Source: Chitinophagaceae bacterium
GTDB taxonomy: Bacteria > Bacteroidota > Bacteroidia > Chitinophagales > Chitinophagaceae
Direction: 5' to 3'
Assembly (NCBI GenBank): GCA_947455605.1
Contig: CANGOX010000026.1
Coordinates: 1 to 38,329, forward strand
Length of the DNA: 38,329 nucleotides
The notes beneath the pieces are model-generated. The model was not told the origin of the DNA and made no database searches. It saw only the letters and a list, made by a program, of their open reading frames with translations. Below are positions 14,630 to 23,612 of this stretch, one piece after another; position 1 is the first letter of the stretch, and each line of letters starts with the position of its first letter. The position numbers and the translations under genes were made by a program.

Positions 14630-16696
14630 TTATTTCAGGTCATCCAGTTTCAATCCCTGGTTCAGTTTTGTATCCGCGATCTCGATATTGATCTTGAACT
14701 GTCCGGTATCCAGGGTTTGTTTTACCGGGAGTTTTACACCATTGAATGTTTTGAATTCCGAGTTAGTTAACTGAAGGATAATTTTACCTGCAGGTGATTC
14801 CTGTATTCTCACTTCTTTTACACGAAGCCCACTTGCTATATCGTAATACAGATTGAATACCCTTCCCTTGGGTGATTTCATTTCTATATTATACGCATCT
14901 TTCCCGTCCAGAGACTCTATACCTTTTACAGCCATTGTATAACCTTTCTTCTGATAATAGGGTTCAGGAAACAGGGCAGTCTGTTCATCCAGTTCTTCTT
15001 TTTCATCATCTTTCAAAGCCTGGTCTGCACCTTGCTGAGAAACAGCATATACACCCCCTTTTGCCAATTGCTTTGATAAAGACATACCACCCATGGTCAG
15101 ATTTTGCAGATAGCCATTGGGTAATACATAGGTTACAGCAAAATCGAGGTTCTGTCCCATAACATTGGCCGTACCTTTCATGGCCACATCTTTGATGGCG
15201 TCAATTGCTATCTGTCCACCTTCTGCTTCGATTGCTTTTTTCATGATCGCATCTGCTGTTACGGAAGCATCCATTTTCTTTTCAGATGGCAACGCTTTTT
15301 CATTTCCGTATACATCATAGTATTTCACTTCACCATATTTCTCCAGGCCTTTAGCAATTTGTTTTGCATTACCCACGATCACAATATGCATATTACCGGG
15401 AAGTACATATTTATCTGCCATGGCTTTTACGGCTGCATTATCTACGGTAGCCAGGTTCTTTAAATAGTTCTGATAATAATCTTTGGGCAGATTATAACGT
15501 GCAATATTTAATGCAAACGTTGCAATGGTAGCCGGACTTTCCAATGAACGTGCAAAACTTCCGCTCATTTCATTTTTTGTTTGTGCAACATCTTCACTGC
15601 TCACTTCCTCAGAACGGATCCGGTTAAACTCTACCAGAAACTGTCCGATTGCACTATCAGTTTTTTCATTACGAACAGAAGAACTCGCTTTGAAATTACC
15701 AATGATTCTGTCGGAACTCAATCTTGAATAAGCCCCGTAGGTAAACCCATATTTTTCACGAAGATTTTTATAGAGTCGTCCTGATGATCCATTTCCCAAC
15801 AGACTGTTCATCACAGAACCGGGAATCAGATCCGGCGCACCCGGTTTCAGCTGAACGGGTGTAACCAGGTTGATGACACTCTGAACAGAACTCGGCCTAT
15901 CAACAATAGCGATATATGTTTTTGCAGGCGGAGCCGGTGATGCAAAAACCGGTGAAGGAACATTTCCCTTCTGCCAGCCGGCAAAAGCAGTTTCGGTGAG
16001 TTTCTTTGCTTCATCCACTGTAATATCCCCTACAAAGATCAGGTAAGCAATATTCGGTTTCCAATAGGTGTTGTAATAATTTTTGACATCTTCCACCGTT
16101 ACTCTCTTCACGGTCTCTTCTGTTTCCACTTCACCGTAAGGATGATCTTTTCCATATACCAGTTTGTTTACCACATTTGTGGCAATAGCATTGGCATCTT
16201 CCTTGTTTTGTGCCAGTCCGGATAATTCCTGCTTGCGGATCTTCTCCAATTCATCCGCAGGAAAGGATGGGCGTAAAGCAATATCTGCCATCAATCCAAA
16301 CACCTTTGGAAAATTATTCTTTAATGAAAATGCATCCACACTTCGGGCCGATGCATTTATAGTGGCACCCAGATAATCGATCTCTTCATCAAGGGTTGCC
16401 TTATTCATATTAGTAGTGCCCCTGCGGAATAATTCGCCGGCCAGACTGGTCAGTCCTGCTTTATCTCCCTCAACGATCGATTCACGGTCGATAGTTAAAG
16501 TTGCAGATACACGAGGCAGTTTGGTATTCTGTACCACAAAAACTTTTAACCCGTTGGCCAAAGTAAAAGTGGCAGGCTCCCCTACTTTAATAATGGGTGC
16601 CGGACCCGGTTTGGGTGCATGCGTTCTGTCAATTTTTGTCTGTGCCAATAAAGCAACAGGCATGGATATGATAATGGAAAGAAATATTTTTTTCAT
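14630..16696 (-). CDS. catalytically dead M16 peptidase-like protein with extra C-terminal domain
   Basis: A 688-residue exported protein (signal peptide ends near ALLAQ19). Residues about 40-465 form two M16 (pitrilysin/MPP-like) domains. Where the active enzyme has HxxEH, this one reads SLAGE (84-88), so both zinc histidines are missing. As in the MPP alpha subunit, it is likely a non-catalytic partner. Residues about 490-688 (from MKKAIEAEGGQIAIDAIKDV) form an additional beta-rich domain that resembles LolA/outer-membrane-lipoprotein-sorting folds. It begins 36 bp after the active M16 gene, so the pair is an operon. Confidence 0.9.
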   Translation of the reverse strand: MKKIFLSIIISMPVALLAQTKIDRTHAPKPGPAPIIKVGEPATFTLANGLKVFVVQNTKLPRVSATLTIDRESIVEGDKAGLTSLAGELFRRGTTNMNKATLDEEIDYLGATINASARSVDAFSLKNNFPKVFGLMADIALRPSFPADELEKIRKQELSGLAQNKEDANAIATNVVNKLVYGKDHPYGEVETEETVKRVTVEDVKNYYNTYWKPNIAYLIFVGDITVDEAKKLTETAFAGWQKGNVPSPVFASPAPPAKTYIAIVDRPSSVQSVINLVTPVQLKPGAPDLIPGSVMNSLLGNGSSGRLYKNLREKYGFTYGAYSRLSSDRIIGNFKASSSVRNEKTDSAIGQFLVEFNRIRSEEVSSEDVAQTKNEMSGSFARSLESPATIATFALNIARYNLPKDYYQNYLKNLATVDNAAVKAMADKYVLPGNMHIVIVGNAKQIAKGLEKYGEVKYYDVYGNEKALPSEKKMDASVTADAIMKKAIEAEGGQIAIDAIKDVAMKGTANVMGQNLDFAVTYVLPNGYLQNLTMGGMSLSKQLAKGGVYAVSQQGADQALKDDEKEELDEQTALFPEPYYQKKGYTMAVKGIESLDGKDAYNIEMKSPKGRVFNLYYDIASGLRVKEVRIQESPAGKIILQLTNSEFKTFNGVKLPVKQTLDTGQFKINIEIADTKLNQGLKLDDLK

Positions 16697-16732
16697 GGTG
16701 TTTCTGTTTAATTGGAAGGGATCATTTACGTT

Positions 16733-18058
16733 TTATTTTTTGGTGCCTTTCGGTACATAATACAACGTAACCCGGTTATCCTTGTTCAGGTATTTTTTGG
16801 CCACTTTCATGAGGTCTTCACGGGTTACTTTATTGTAACGGTTGATCTCTGTATTGATCAGGTTGGCATCACCAAAATACACCTGGTAATTGGCCAGTGT
16901 TTCTGCAATACCCGCCATGGTGGCATTCTTGGTTACAAAGTCAGTGGTGATCTGGTTTTTCACTTTCACAAATTCACGTTCATCCACCATTTTATTCTTT
17001 ACACCATCGATCACTACCTGGATCTCTTTTTCAAGAGCTTCCGGTTTAATATTCATATTGGTAATTCCGAATGTAATGAAAAGGCCCGCATCTTCCAGTG
17101 CATAGTTAAACGCACCTGCCTGCACAGCCAGTTGTTTTTCATCAACAATGTATTTATTCATTCTGGATGAGTTACCGCCGGATAATAAAGTTGACAGTAC
17201 ATTGAATGCATAATACTCATCACTACCCTGTTTTGGTGAACGGTAAGCCTGTACAACAGCAGGTAACTGAATATTATCTTCGATCACATCACGCACTTCA
17301 GCTCCCAAAGGCTGTTCTGTTACTTTAGGGCGTGGAATGGGTTTCACCCCTTTTGGAATAGAACCAAAATAGGCTTCGATCTGCTGTTTTACCTGCGGAA
17401 TATCGATATCACCGGCAAGACTTAACACACAGTTATCAGGCACATAAAATGTTTGGTAGAAATCAATAAAGTCCTGCAGTTTGGCGCGGCTTAAATGCTC
17501 CAGGCTACCGATAGGTTGCCAACGGTAAGGATGGGCTTTAAATGCACGTTTGAAGATCTCTCCTATGATGGTTCCATATGGCTGGTTATCGATACGCTGG
17601 CGTTTTTCTTCTTTCACCACTTCTTTCTGCGTAGTCACGCCCACATCTTCTATCTTGGCGTGTAACATTCTTTCACTTTCCAGCCATAGACCTAATGCAA
17701 ATTGGTTACTGGGGAAGAGTTCAAAATAATAGGTACGATCCTGTGAGGTATTGGCATTATTGTAGCCACCCGCATTGGATGTGTATTTATCAAAATCGCC
17801 TCGCTTCACATTGTCACTGCCTTCAAACATCAGGTGTTCAAAAAAATGGGCAAAGCCCGTGCGGGCCGTGTCTTCATTTTTAGAACCCACATGATACAGG
17901 GCTGATACGGCCACTACCGGGGCCGATTTATCCTGGTGCAGGATCACCGTTAACCCATTGGGCAAAGTGTATTTTTCAAACACAATTTTCGGAGCCTGTG
18001 CCGAAAGACCGCTGCTTAGCAACAATACCGCCGGCATGGCCAATAACCATTTTCTCAT
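16733..18058 (-). CDS. M16 family zinc peptidase, active form
   Basis: A 441-residue exported peptidase (MRKWLLAMPAVLLLSSGLSA signal). The inverted zinc motif is HFFEH (H71, E74, H75) in the context TGFAHFFEHLMFEGS, and the third ligand is a glutamate near residue 150 (EVVKEEKRQR). A second, non-catalytic M16 domain follows. It probably forms a heterodimer with the dead M16 protein encoded just downstream and degrades peptides in the periplasm. The frame continues 19 codons upstream (MVFVFLFGYC), but the signal peptide supports ATG at 18058. Confidence 0.92.
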   Translation of the reverse strand: MRKWLLAMPAVLLLSSGLSAQAPKIVFEKYTLPNGLTVILHQDKSAPVVAVSALYHVGSKNEDTARTGFAHFFEHLMFEGSDNVKRGDFDKYTSNAGGYNNANTSQDRTYYFELFPSNQFALGLWLESERMLHAKIEDVGVTTQKEVVKEEKRQRIDNQPYGTIIGEIFKRAFKAHPYRWQPIGSLEHLSRAKLQDFIDFYQTFYVPDNCVLSLAGDIDIPQVKQQIEAYFGSIPKGVKPIPRPKVTEQPLGAEVRDVIEDNIQLPAVVQAYRSPKQGSDEYYAFNVLSTLLSGGNSSRMNKYIVDEKQLAVQAGAFNYALEDAGLFITFGITNMNIKPEALEKEIQVVIDGVKNKMVDEREFVKVKNQITTDFVTKNATMAGIAETLANYQVYFGDANLINTEINRYNKVTREDLMKVAKKYLNKDNRVTLYYVPKGTKK

Positions 18059-18164
18059 ATCTATTTTTTTACAAGGTTTTGAGCAACAATATCCGAAAAG
18101 AAACACGAATACCACTTATTTTAGGGGCATTCTTAACAAATATTATATGTTCGGTTAAATAGCT

Positions 18165-19070
18165 CTAAACCAGAGCAGTAATCTGTGGAAGAGAGGCGGG
18201 GGCCGGACTGAACCATTGGAACTCCGTATCTTTTTTAAACCAGGTCATTTGCCGTTTGGCGTAATGACGGGTATTATTTTTAATATGTTCTGCAGCTTCT
18301 TCGAGACTACATTTTCCATCCAGGTGTTCAAACACTTCTCTGTAACCAACGGTCTGCAATGCATTGTGGTTGCGGTAAGGCTGCAATGATTCAACTTCTT
18401 TCAATAACCCCTCCTGCATCATTTGCTCTACCCTGCTGTTGATATTATGGTGCAATTGCTCTTTGGATATTTCTAATCCGATCTTGATGATACGGAAGGG
18501 TCTTTCTATTTTCTTTTTGGTACGGTAGACCATGATGGATTGTCCGGTGGCATAGAATACTTCCAGTGCCCGCATTAAACGTTGGGGATTCTGTTGTTCG
18601 GCAACGGCCCAGAAAGCCGGATCCTTTTGTTCAAGTTCTTTCTGCAGCCAGATCAACCCTTTTTGTTTGTATCCATCGATCACCTGCTGACGGATCGCTT
18701 CCGATATTTCGGGCATAGGATCAATTCCTTCGCAGAATGATTTGATGTACAATCCAGTACCGCCTACCATAATGGCGACCTTGCTTTTTTTGAAGATCTC
18801 CTCTACTGCTTCCAGTGCATATTTTTCGAAACTACCTGCATTCAGGTCTTCTGTTACAGCATGTGATGCAATGAAATAATGTTTTATCGCAGCCAGTTCT
18901 TCCGCTGAAGGACGCGCCACACCGATCTTCATTTCTTTATAACATTGACGCGAATCGGCAGAGATTATATCTGTTTGAAAATGCTGCGCAAGGGCAATGG
19001 CAAATGAGGTTTTACCTACGGCAGTTGGACCGGCGATGATGATGACTGTGTTTTGTGTTGATTCGTTCAT
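18165..19070 (-). CDS. miaA: tRNA dimethylallyltransferase
   Basis: A 301-residue MiaA, which transfers the dimethylallyl group to A37 of tRNAs reading codons that start with U. P-loop GPTAVGKT is at residues 14-21, ISADSRQCYKEMKIG at 35-49 and VGGTGLYIKS near 101. RLMRALEV and the C-terminal TRHYAKRQMTWF complete the family pattern. It lies upstream of the M16 operon with a 106-bp gap and is probably separately transcribed. Confidence 0.96.
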   Translation of the reverse strand: MNESTQNTVIIIAGPTAVGKTSFAIALAQHFQTDIISADSRQCYKEMKIGVARPSAEELAAIKHYFIASHAVTEDLNAGSFEKYALEAVEEIFKKSKVAIMVGGTGLYIKSFCEGIDPMPEISEAIRQQVIDGYKQKGLIWLQKELEQKDPAFWAVAEQQNPQRLMRALEVFYATGQSIMVYRTKKKIERPFRIIKIGLEISKEQLHHNINSRVEQMMQEGLLKEVESLQPYRNHNALQTVGYREVFEHLDGKCSLEEAAEHIKNNTRHYAKRQMTWFKKDTEFQWFSPAPASLPQITALV

Positions 19071-19092
19071 AATGCGGGGCCCTTACCTCCCC

Positions 19093-19145
19093 CGATGATA
19101 GATGGCTGCGCCATGTATCATCGTCCCCTCCCGGGAGGAGGGGAT
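19093..19145. repeat. two adjacent palindromes before miaA
   Basis: CGATGATA (19093-19100) and ATGGC (19102-19106) pair with GCCAT (19110-19114) and TATCATCG (19116-19123) around the loop TGC, with one G-G mismatch. Next comes CCCCTCCCGGGAGGAGGGG, which contains the 12-bp palindrome CCTCCCGGGAGG. Located in the 170-bp gap 19071-19240, upstream of miaA. Confidence 0.8.
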
Positions 19146-19179
19146 TGATCGGGGTATTTTATTTTAGTATTTAGAAAAG

Positions 19180-19207
19180 AAAACCAACGGACTTTGTCGT
19201 TGGTTTT
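19180..19207 (-). terminator. intrinsic terminator after the pRiA4b-like gene
   Basis: AAAACCAACG (19180-19189) pairs perfectly with CGTTGGTTTT (19198-19207) around an 8-base loop. Read on the minus strand it is followed by TCTTTTCT, 34 bases beyond the stop at 19241. Confidence 0.85.
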
Positions 19208-19240
19208 TTATTGAATTATTTATTATTTACAACTTATCAC

Positions 19241-19813
19241 TTAAAACTCTTCCTCCTGACCGGTTTCCTCATCAGCGCCGGCTTCATCAGCATCATCCGT
19301 ATCGCCTTCTTCCCCTTCAGTGCCAAAACCTTCGGCCGCTTCTGCGAGATCGTATTTCTCTTCTATGTCGGCGAACTTATCACCCAGTAAACTTTTTGTT
19401 CCGTATTGCTGCGGGCCAATGCCTTCTGTTCTGGAAGTTGATGGGTAGGTGATCTTGCTGCTCTCTTCTTTGCTTACATTGATCAGTTCCACCAGAAATA
19501 CCCAATGTTTTTCAAAATCGTATTCATACACAAATTTCTGGTTGGTATCGCGGATCTCTGAACCGATGGCTACTTCGGCCATGATCAATGGGTCTACTAC
19601 ATAAGCCTTTTCGTATTTCTCAAAACTGATCTCGCGTCCGCGCAGCCAGTTATCATTGCTACGGAAGAAAGTAGCTTTATGCTTCGAATCAAATTCATAC
19701 GATTTTAAGATCGCAAAATGCAGGTCCTGAAAACTCTGGGTATGTTTGATCACAATATCCCTGTAAACTGCATCATCTTCTTCGAGGTAGATCCTGAATT
19801 TTAATATCGCCAT
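19241..19813 (-). CDS. pRiA4b ORF-3-like / IS1096 TnpR-passenger-family protein
   Basis: A 190-residue protein. The N-terminal 130 residues (MAILKFRIYLEEDDAVYRDI, SFQDLHFAILKSYEFD, and WVFLVELINV) match the family named after plasmid pRiA4b ORF-3, also called IS1096 passenger TnpR-like. The C-terminal 40 residues are strongly acidic (GEEGDTDDADEAGADEE). The family is often chromosomal and stand-alone; no transposase or terminal repeats are present, so the name should not be read as evidence of an insertion sequence. The function is unknown. Confidence 0.85.
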   Translation of the reverse strand: MAILKFRIYLEEDDAVYRDIVIKHTQSFQDLHFAILKSYEFDSKHKATFFRSNDNWLRGREISFEKYEKAYVVDPLIMAEVAIGSEIRDTNQKFVYEYDFEKHWVFLVELINVSKEESSKITYPSTSRTEGIGPQQYGTKSLLGDKFADIEEKYDLAEAAEGFGTEGEEGDTDDADEAGADEETGQEEEF

Positions 19814-19818
19814 CCTTT

Positions 19819-19913
19819 TTAGTTTGGAGTTTGGAGTCTAAAGTTTGGAGTTGATTTTTCGTCCATCCCTTAAACTTTTGTTTTTAACTTTTGATTTTAG
19901 TTCCTAAAGTTTG
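19819..19913. repeat. TTTGGAGT / AACTTTTG word repeats
   Basis: The 112-bp gap 19814-19925 holds AGTTTGGAGTTTGGAGTCTA followed by AAGTTTGGAGTT (TTTGGAGT three times), then AACTTTTG twice. The second word is nearly the complement of AGTTT-type words in the first block. Confidence 0.65.
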
Positions 19914-19925
19914 CGAAAATACAAC

Positions 19926-21344
19926 TTATTCAACCGCCTGCAAGTTCAGTTCGGCGGCTTTTTGGAGCATGAAGGCGTAGGCGGCTTCAAATTCGTTGGG
20001 AATCTCGCCGTCCAGTATAGCTTCACGGATAGCATCTTTGATGATCCCAACGGGTTTGCTGGGGCTTAAGCCGAACTTTTCCATGATCATCTCCCCGGAA
20101 ATAGGCGGTTGCCAGTTGCGGATTTTGTCTTTTTCTTCTACTTCCAGCAAACGTTTTCTTACGAGTTCAAAATTCTGCAGGTAACGCCTAACTTTATTGG
20201 GATTCTTACTGGTAATATCTGCTTCGCATAACATCATCAGGTTATCTATCTCTTCTCCTGCATCAAATAATAAACGACGTATGGCACTGTCGGTAATTTC
20301 TTCTTTGGTGAGGCAGATCGGGCGCAGATGCAGCAACACTAATTTCTGCACATACTTCATCTTCTCATTCAGCGGCAGCTTGAGTTTGGTGAAGATCTTG
20401 GGTACCATCCTGGCTCCCACTACTTCATGGCCATGAAAGGTCCAGCCATGGCCTTCTTCGAAGCGTTTGGTGGCGGGTTTGCCGATATCGTGCAATAAAG
20501 CTGCCCAACGCAGCCAGAGATCATCTGTATTTACTGCAATATTATCCAGCACCTGAAGGGTATGGTAGAAATTATCCTTATGCCCCTTCCCATCTACAAA
20601 CTCGGCTCCATGCAGGTCGATCATTTGTGGAAATATGAGTGGTAATAAACCCGCTTTGAATAAAAGATCCCATCCAACAGAAGGCTTTTCGCAAAGCATG
20701 ATCTTATTGAGCTCATCACTGATCCTTTCCTGAGAAACAATTTTAATGCGGTGTGCATTTTCTTTGATGGCCGTAAACGTTTCCGGAGCGATCTCAAATT
20801 GTAACTGGGCTGCAAAACGGATGGCGCGCATCATCCGCAAGGGATCATCACTAAAGGTTTGAGCGGGTGCGAGTGGTGTTTGAATATTTTTCCTCTCTAT
20901 ATCACCCAACCCATCAAAAGGATCGATCAGTTTTCCGAAATCTGCTTTATTCAGGCTAACCGCCAGTGCATTGATGGTAAAATCGCGGCGGTTCTGGTCG
21001 TCTTCTATACTGCCGGGTTCTACTTCGGGTTTACGGCTGTTATGCGTATAACTCTCTTTTCGGGCTCCTACAAACTCGATCTCAATATCTTCCAGTTTGA
21101 TCTGTGCGGTGCCAAAGGTTTTAAAAAAAGAAACATAGGGTCGGGGGGTAAACAGGTCTGCCACTTTATTGGCCAGTTCTATCCCATCGCCCAAACAAAC
21201 AATATCAGCGTCTTTTGTGGGGCGGCCAATCATCTTATCACGCACAAATCCCCCAATCAGGTAGCAGGGAAGCTGTAAAGCTTCTGCCGCCTTGCCAATC
21301 TGTTCAAAAATGAATAATTCCCTATCGGTACAACGTATCTCCAT
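19926..21344 (-). CDS. cca: CCA-adding tRNA nucleotidyltransferase with HD domain
   Basis: A 472-residue class II polynucleotidyltransferase. It adds or repairs the 3' CCA end of tRNAs. The head domain has [11 protein letters not shown] (31-41) and catalytic D45 and D47 (DADIV). [10 protein letters not shown] and [15 protein letters not shown] follow. An HD phosphohydrolase signature, [13 protein letters not shown], lies in the C-terminal half. Fused CCA/HD proteins are usual in Bacteroidota. A TAnnTTTG element ends 5 bases before the ATG, so the mRNA should be leaderless or nearly so. Confidence 0.95.
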   Translation of the reverse strand: MEIRCTDRELFIFEQIGKAAEALQLPCYLIGGFVRDKMIGRPTKDADIVCLGDGIELANKVADLFTPRPYVSFFKTFGTAQIKLEDIEIEFVGARKESYTHNSRKPEVEPGSIEDDQNRRDFTINALAVSLNKADFGKLIDPFDGLGDIERKNIQTPLAPAQTFSDDPLRMMRAIRFAAQLQFEIAPETFTAIKENAHRIKIVSQERISDELNKIMLCEKPSVGWDLLFKAGLLPLIFPQMIDLHGAEFVDGKGHKDNFYHTLQVLDNIAVNTDDLWLRWAALLHDIGKPATKRFEEGHGWTFHGHEVVGARMVPKIFTKLKLPLNEKMKYVQKLVLLHLRPICLTKEEITDSAIRRLLFDAGEEIDNLMMLCEADITSKNPNKVRRYLQNFELVRKRLLEVEEKDKIRNWQPPISGEMIMEKFGLSPSKPVGIIKDAIREAILDGEIPNEFEAAYAFMLQKAAELNLQAVE

Positions 21345-21349
21345 TGCTG

Positions 21350-21357
21350 CAAATGTA
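21350..21357 (-). promoter_or_regulatory. -7 element of cca, leaderless arrangement
   Basis: TACATTTG, then CAGCA, then the ATG of cca. The exact TAnnTTTG match puts the expected transcription start at or within two bases of the start codon. No good -33 TTG is visible. Confidence 0.6.
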
Positions 21358-21380
21358 CTACGGATTGTTTATTTGGCTAT

Positions 21381-22376
21381 TTAGGGTAAAACAGCCAGTA
21401 ATTGCTGGCGGGTGATGTGTCGGGCACAGTTGAAATGTTCGAGCGGACAGGCTTTCTTCCCGTGCAACCCGCAGGGACGGCAGCTGAGCGCTTCTTTTAC
21501 TTCTATAATATGACTTTGATCAGATAAAGGTCCAAAACCAAAAGCGGGTATGGTAGAACAATACACCGCTGCCACGGGGGCATTTACAGAAGAAGCAAAA
21601 TGCATCGGAGCAGAATCATTTACATAATTCATGAGGGCTTCTTTCATCAAAGCTGCTGATTGCAGAAAATTCAGTTTGCCGGCAAGGTTAACCATGGATG
21701 TATGTTGAGAACCCGAACGGATCGATTCACACAGCTCATGATCGCCTGGTGCACCTAACAGATAAACGCTAAGATTTTGCGGTAATGCATCCACCATATT
21801 CTTCCATTGATCTGCCGGAAACTGTTTGGTAAACCATACGGAAGCGGGGGCAATACAGATAAAGTTTTTACCACTCCATTCTTCAACAGCTTTTCTATCA
21901 TTTTCTGAAGGATATAACCTGGGTTTGGCTGCTGTATTATCTGTGAGGGAACTGATCAGCTGGTGATTTCTTTCGATCTCATGCAGGGTATGATCCCCTT
22001 CACTTACCACATGCCGGATCACATCAGAAAATAAAAAACTGAAGGGGTTCTTGTCAAAGCCGATCGTTTGTTTTGCTTTTGAAAAAGCTGTGAGGAAACC
22101 GGTAGCGGCAAACCGTTGTACATTGATCACTGCATCATAACGATACTGCCGGATCTGTTTCAGCAAAGAAAGCAGGTGCGCATACTTGGATCGTTTTTTA
22201 TCCCAGATCAATACCTTATGCAAAAAAGGATGCGCTGTAAACAGCGATTCATTGCCCTTTCTCACCAGTATATCAATAGCTGCATCAGGATAATGGGTAT
22301 GTAATTTTTCGAGGATACCCGTAGCCAATACCACATCGCCGATAAATGCTGTTTGAATGACCAGTAACTTTTGCAT
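21381..22376 (-). CDS. glycosyltransferase family 9 (heptosyltransferase-like)
   Basis: A 331-residue GT9 protein of the ADP-heptose:LPS heptosyltransferase type. It starts MQKLLVIQTAFIGDVVLATG, with the GDxxxxT nucleotide-sugar family motif. The C-terminal half has ICIAPASVWFTKQFPADQW and NDSAPMHFASSVNAPVAAVY (NDSAPMH for the usual NDSGxxH). The end is rich in Cys (CRPCGLHGKKACPLEHFNC). It acts at the inner membrane in building the lipid A/LPS core or a similar glycan. The frame extends six codons to a TTG, but ATG 22376 is better placed and is preceded by a promoter element. Confidence 0.92.
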   Translation of the reverse strand: MQKLLVIQTAFIGDVVLATGILEKLHTHYPDAAIDILVRKGNESLFTAHPFLHKVLIWDKKRSKYAHLLSLLKQIRQYRYDAVINVQRFAATGFLTAFSKAKQTIGFDKNPFSFLFSDVIRHVVSEGDHTLHEIERNHQLISSLTDNTAAKPRLYPSENDRKAVEEWSGKNFICIAPASVWFTKQFPADQWKNMVDALPQNLSVYLLGAPGDHELCESIRSGSQHTSMVNLAGKLNFLQSAALMKEALMNYVNDSAPMHFASSVNAPVAAVYCSTIPAFGFGPLSDQSHIIEVKEALSCRPCGLHGKKACPLEHFNCARHITRQQLLAVLP

Positions 22377-22381
22377 TGCTG

Positions 22382-22389
22382 CAAAAATA
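22382..22389 (-). promoter_or_regulatory. -7 element of the GT9 gene, leaderless arrangement
   Basis: TATTTTTG is followed by CAGCA and the ATG. Spacing and the five intervening bases are identical to those at cca, so a leaderless or near-leaderless mRNA is expected here too. Confidence 0.6.
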
Positions 22390-22458
22390 ACCAAGAAGAT
22401 CTAAGTTAAGTGAGGAAGTTTTGATCATAGCGTCTTTTCAAAACTGAAGAATGAGGGG

Positions 22459-22501
22459 GAGAAATCTCTTCAAATTATCAGGTAATATCAAAAGATTTCT
22501 C
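22459..22501. repeat. GAGAAATCT inverted repeat
   Basis: GAGAAATCT (22459-22467) is complementary to AGATTTCTC (22493-22501), followed by GGCTACGCTGCGTTCGAAAT. Very similar palindromes with this tail are familiar from intergenic regions of other Bacteroidota. It lies in the gap 22377-22929, which otherwise holds only a doubtful small ORF and a short CCTATTA/TAATAGG hairpin at 22886-22902. Confidence 0.65.
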
Positions 22502-22538
22502 TCCTGGCTACGCTGCGTTCGAAATAACACGATAGATG

Positions 22539-22754
22539 TTACTCATATTCCAATTCATTACTGAAAAACTCCCAATCAAACAGAATAAAACTGGAAGCGA
22601 TCTTTCTGAGATGCGGGATAGAAGCTTGAGCATCCCTATTTCCCTTTCGGCCTTTACGCGATAATATATTGAGAGCAGAATATTCTGAAGTAGAAAGCGA
22701 CCGTGTGAATGCTTTCATTTTATTGGCCGGAATAGCTGTGATAAGCTTTTGCAT
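22539..22754 (-). CDS. doubtful 71-residue ORF
   Basis: The frame starts MQKLITAIPANKMKAFTRSL and contains a basic stretch (LSRKGRKGNRDA) and an end rich in Phe and Glu. No family, signal peptide or promoter is recognised. It is the only open frame of note in the 550-bp gap between the GT9 and tsaC genes and may be spurious. Confidence 0.2.
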   Translation of the reverse strand: MQKLITAIPANKMKAFTRSLSTSEYSALNILSRKGRKGNRDAQASIPHLRKIASSFILFDWEFFSNELEYE

Positions 22755-22929
22755 AACCTGATTTTTCTACCCTTAAGTTCGCTGTAATAGTGGTAAATAC
22801 AAGTAGAATTTCATCGCTGTTCGGTGTAGAATCATTACTAGTAAAGGATTTCAGGGAAAATCACTTTCAACCTGTTCTGTTACAGCCTATTAACATAATA
22901 GGTCTTTTCTGCACAGGGTTATGCACAGA

Positions 22930-23502
22930 TCAGGGACGGATGATGCTGAGGGTTCCATCCTTTTCCCATTTGATAATGGAGGATGGTTTGCGGGGTTCGG
23001 TATCATCCTGGCGATAGTTAACCACATAATCTACCCCATCTACGATCACCGGTTCAATATCCATAAAACACTGAGGTGAGGGGTATCCGCTGATATTGGC
23101 CGAAGTACTTACAATCGGTTTGCGGAATCTTTTGATCAGGTGTTTGCAAAAAGGTTCATCACAAATACGAATAGCTACGGAACCATCTTCTGCCAGCAGG
23201 TTTTCTGCCAATTCTACGGCGCCATCATAGATAACCGTAGTTGGCCTGTTCACCCCTTTGATATAATCGAAGATCTGGAGCTCAGGCTGGCTCACATAAT
23301 GAAGAATATCCCGCTCATCTGCCACCAGCACGATCATGGCTTTCGAATCCTGGCGTTTTTTCAATTGGTAGATCTTTGCTACTGCTGCTTCATTCGTAGC
23401 ATCACAACCTATGCCCCAGACCGTATCGGTGGGATACAGGATCAGTTGGCCGGCATTGAGCTTTTCCAGACAGGATTCAATATCGTTATTAAATGGCAGC
23501 AT
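22930..23502 (-). CDS. tsaC: threonylcarbamoyl-AMP synthase (YrdC/Sua5 family)
   Basis: A 190-residue YrdC-domain protein, the single-domain TsaC length. It makes threonylcarbamoyl-adenylate from threonine, bicarbonate and ATP for t6A37 of tRNAs. LILYPTDTVWGIGCDATN (residues 20-37), IYQLKKRQDSKAM and VSTSANISGYPSP are the conserved nucleotide- and threonine-binding segments. It has a TAnnTTTG promoter 15 bases upstream of the ATG and faces the divergent dapD gene. Confidence 0.94.
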   Translation of the reverse strand: MLPFNNDIESCLEKLNAGQLILYPTDTVWGIGCDATNEAAVAKIYQLKKRQDSKAMIVLVADERDILHYVSQPELQIFDYIKGVNRPTTVIYDGAVELAENLLAEDGSVAIRICDEPFCKHLIKRFRKPIVSTSANISGYPSPQCFMDIEPVIVDGVDYVVNYRQDDTEPRKPSSIIKWEKDGTLSIIRP

Positions 23503-23517
23503 AACAGTTTACGGAAG

Positions 23518-23525
23518 CAAATGTA
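23518..23525 (-). promoter_or_regulatory. -7 element of tsaC
   Basis: TACATTTG matches TAnnTTTG exactly and would give a leader of about 12 bases. It forms a divergent pair with the dapD element at 23591. Confidence 0.55.
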
Positions 23526-23590
23526 ATGGGGAAATGACAGATTGTAAAAGAACAATCGCATTCTTCAGTTCCGATAATCTCGCGAAACTG

Positions 23591-23598
23591 TATGTTTG
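23591..23598 (+). promoter_or_regulatory. -7 element of dapD
   Basis: TATGTTTG matches TAnnTTTG exactly. The ATG inside this element (23592) opens the dapD frame seven codons early but would be upstream of the transcription start, so 23613 is the true start with a leader of about 11 bases. Confidence 0.65.
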
Positions 23599-23612
23599 CA
23601 AAAAAATTAAGC

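Noticed and set aside
16712..17170. 152-residue rightward frame
   Set aside because: It is antisense to the M16 peptidase gene, whose motifs are unmistakable; the composition is typical of a shadow frame.
19241..19813. Insertion sequence suggested by the name IS1096 TnpR passenger
   Set aside because: No transposase, terminal inverted repeats or target duplication surrounds the gene; the family is commonly chromosomal.
22886..22902. CCTATTA/TAATAGG hairpin as a terminator for tsaC
   Set aside because: The stem is only 7 bp and A/T-rich, and no U-run follows on the tsaC strand.
23592..23612. Earlier ATG for dapD
   Set aside because: This ATG is part of the -7 element TATGTTTG and lies upstream of the expected transcription start.
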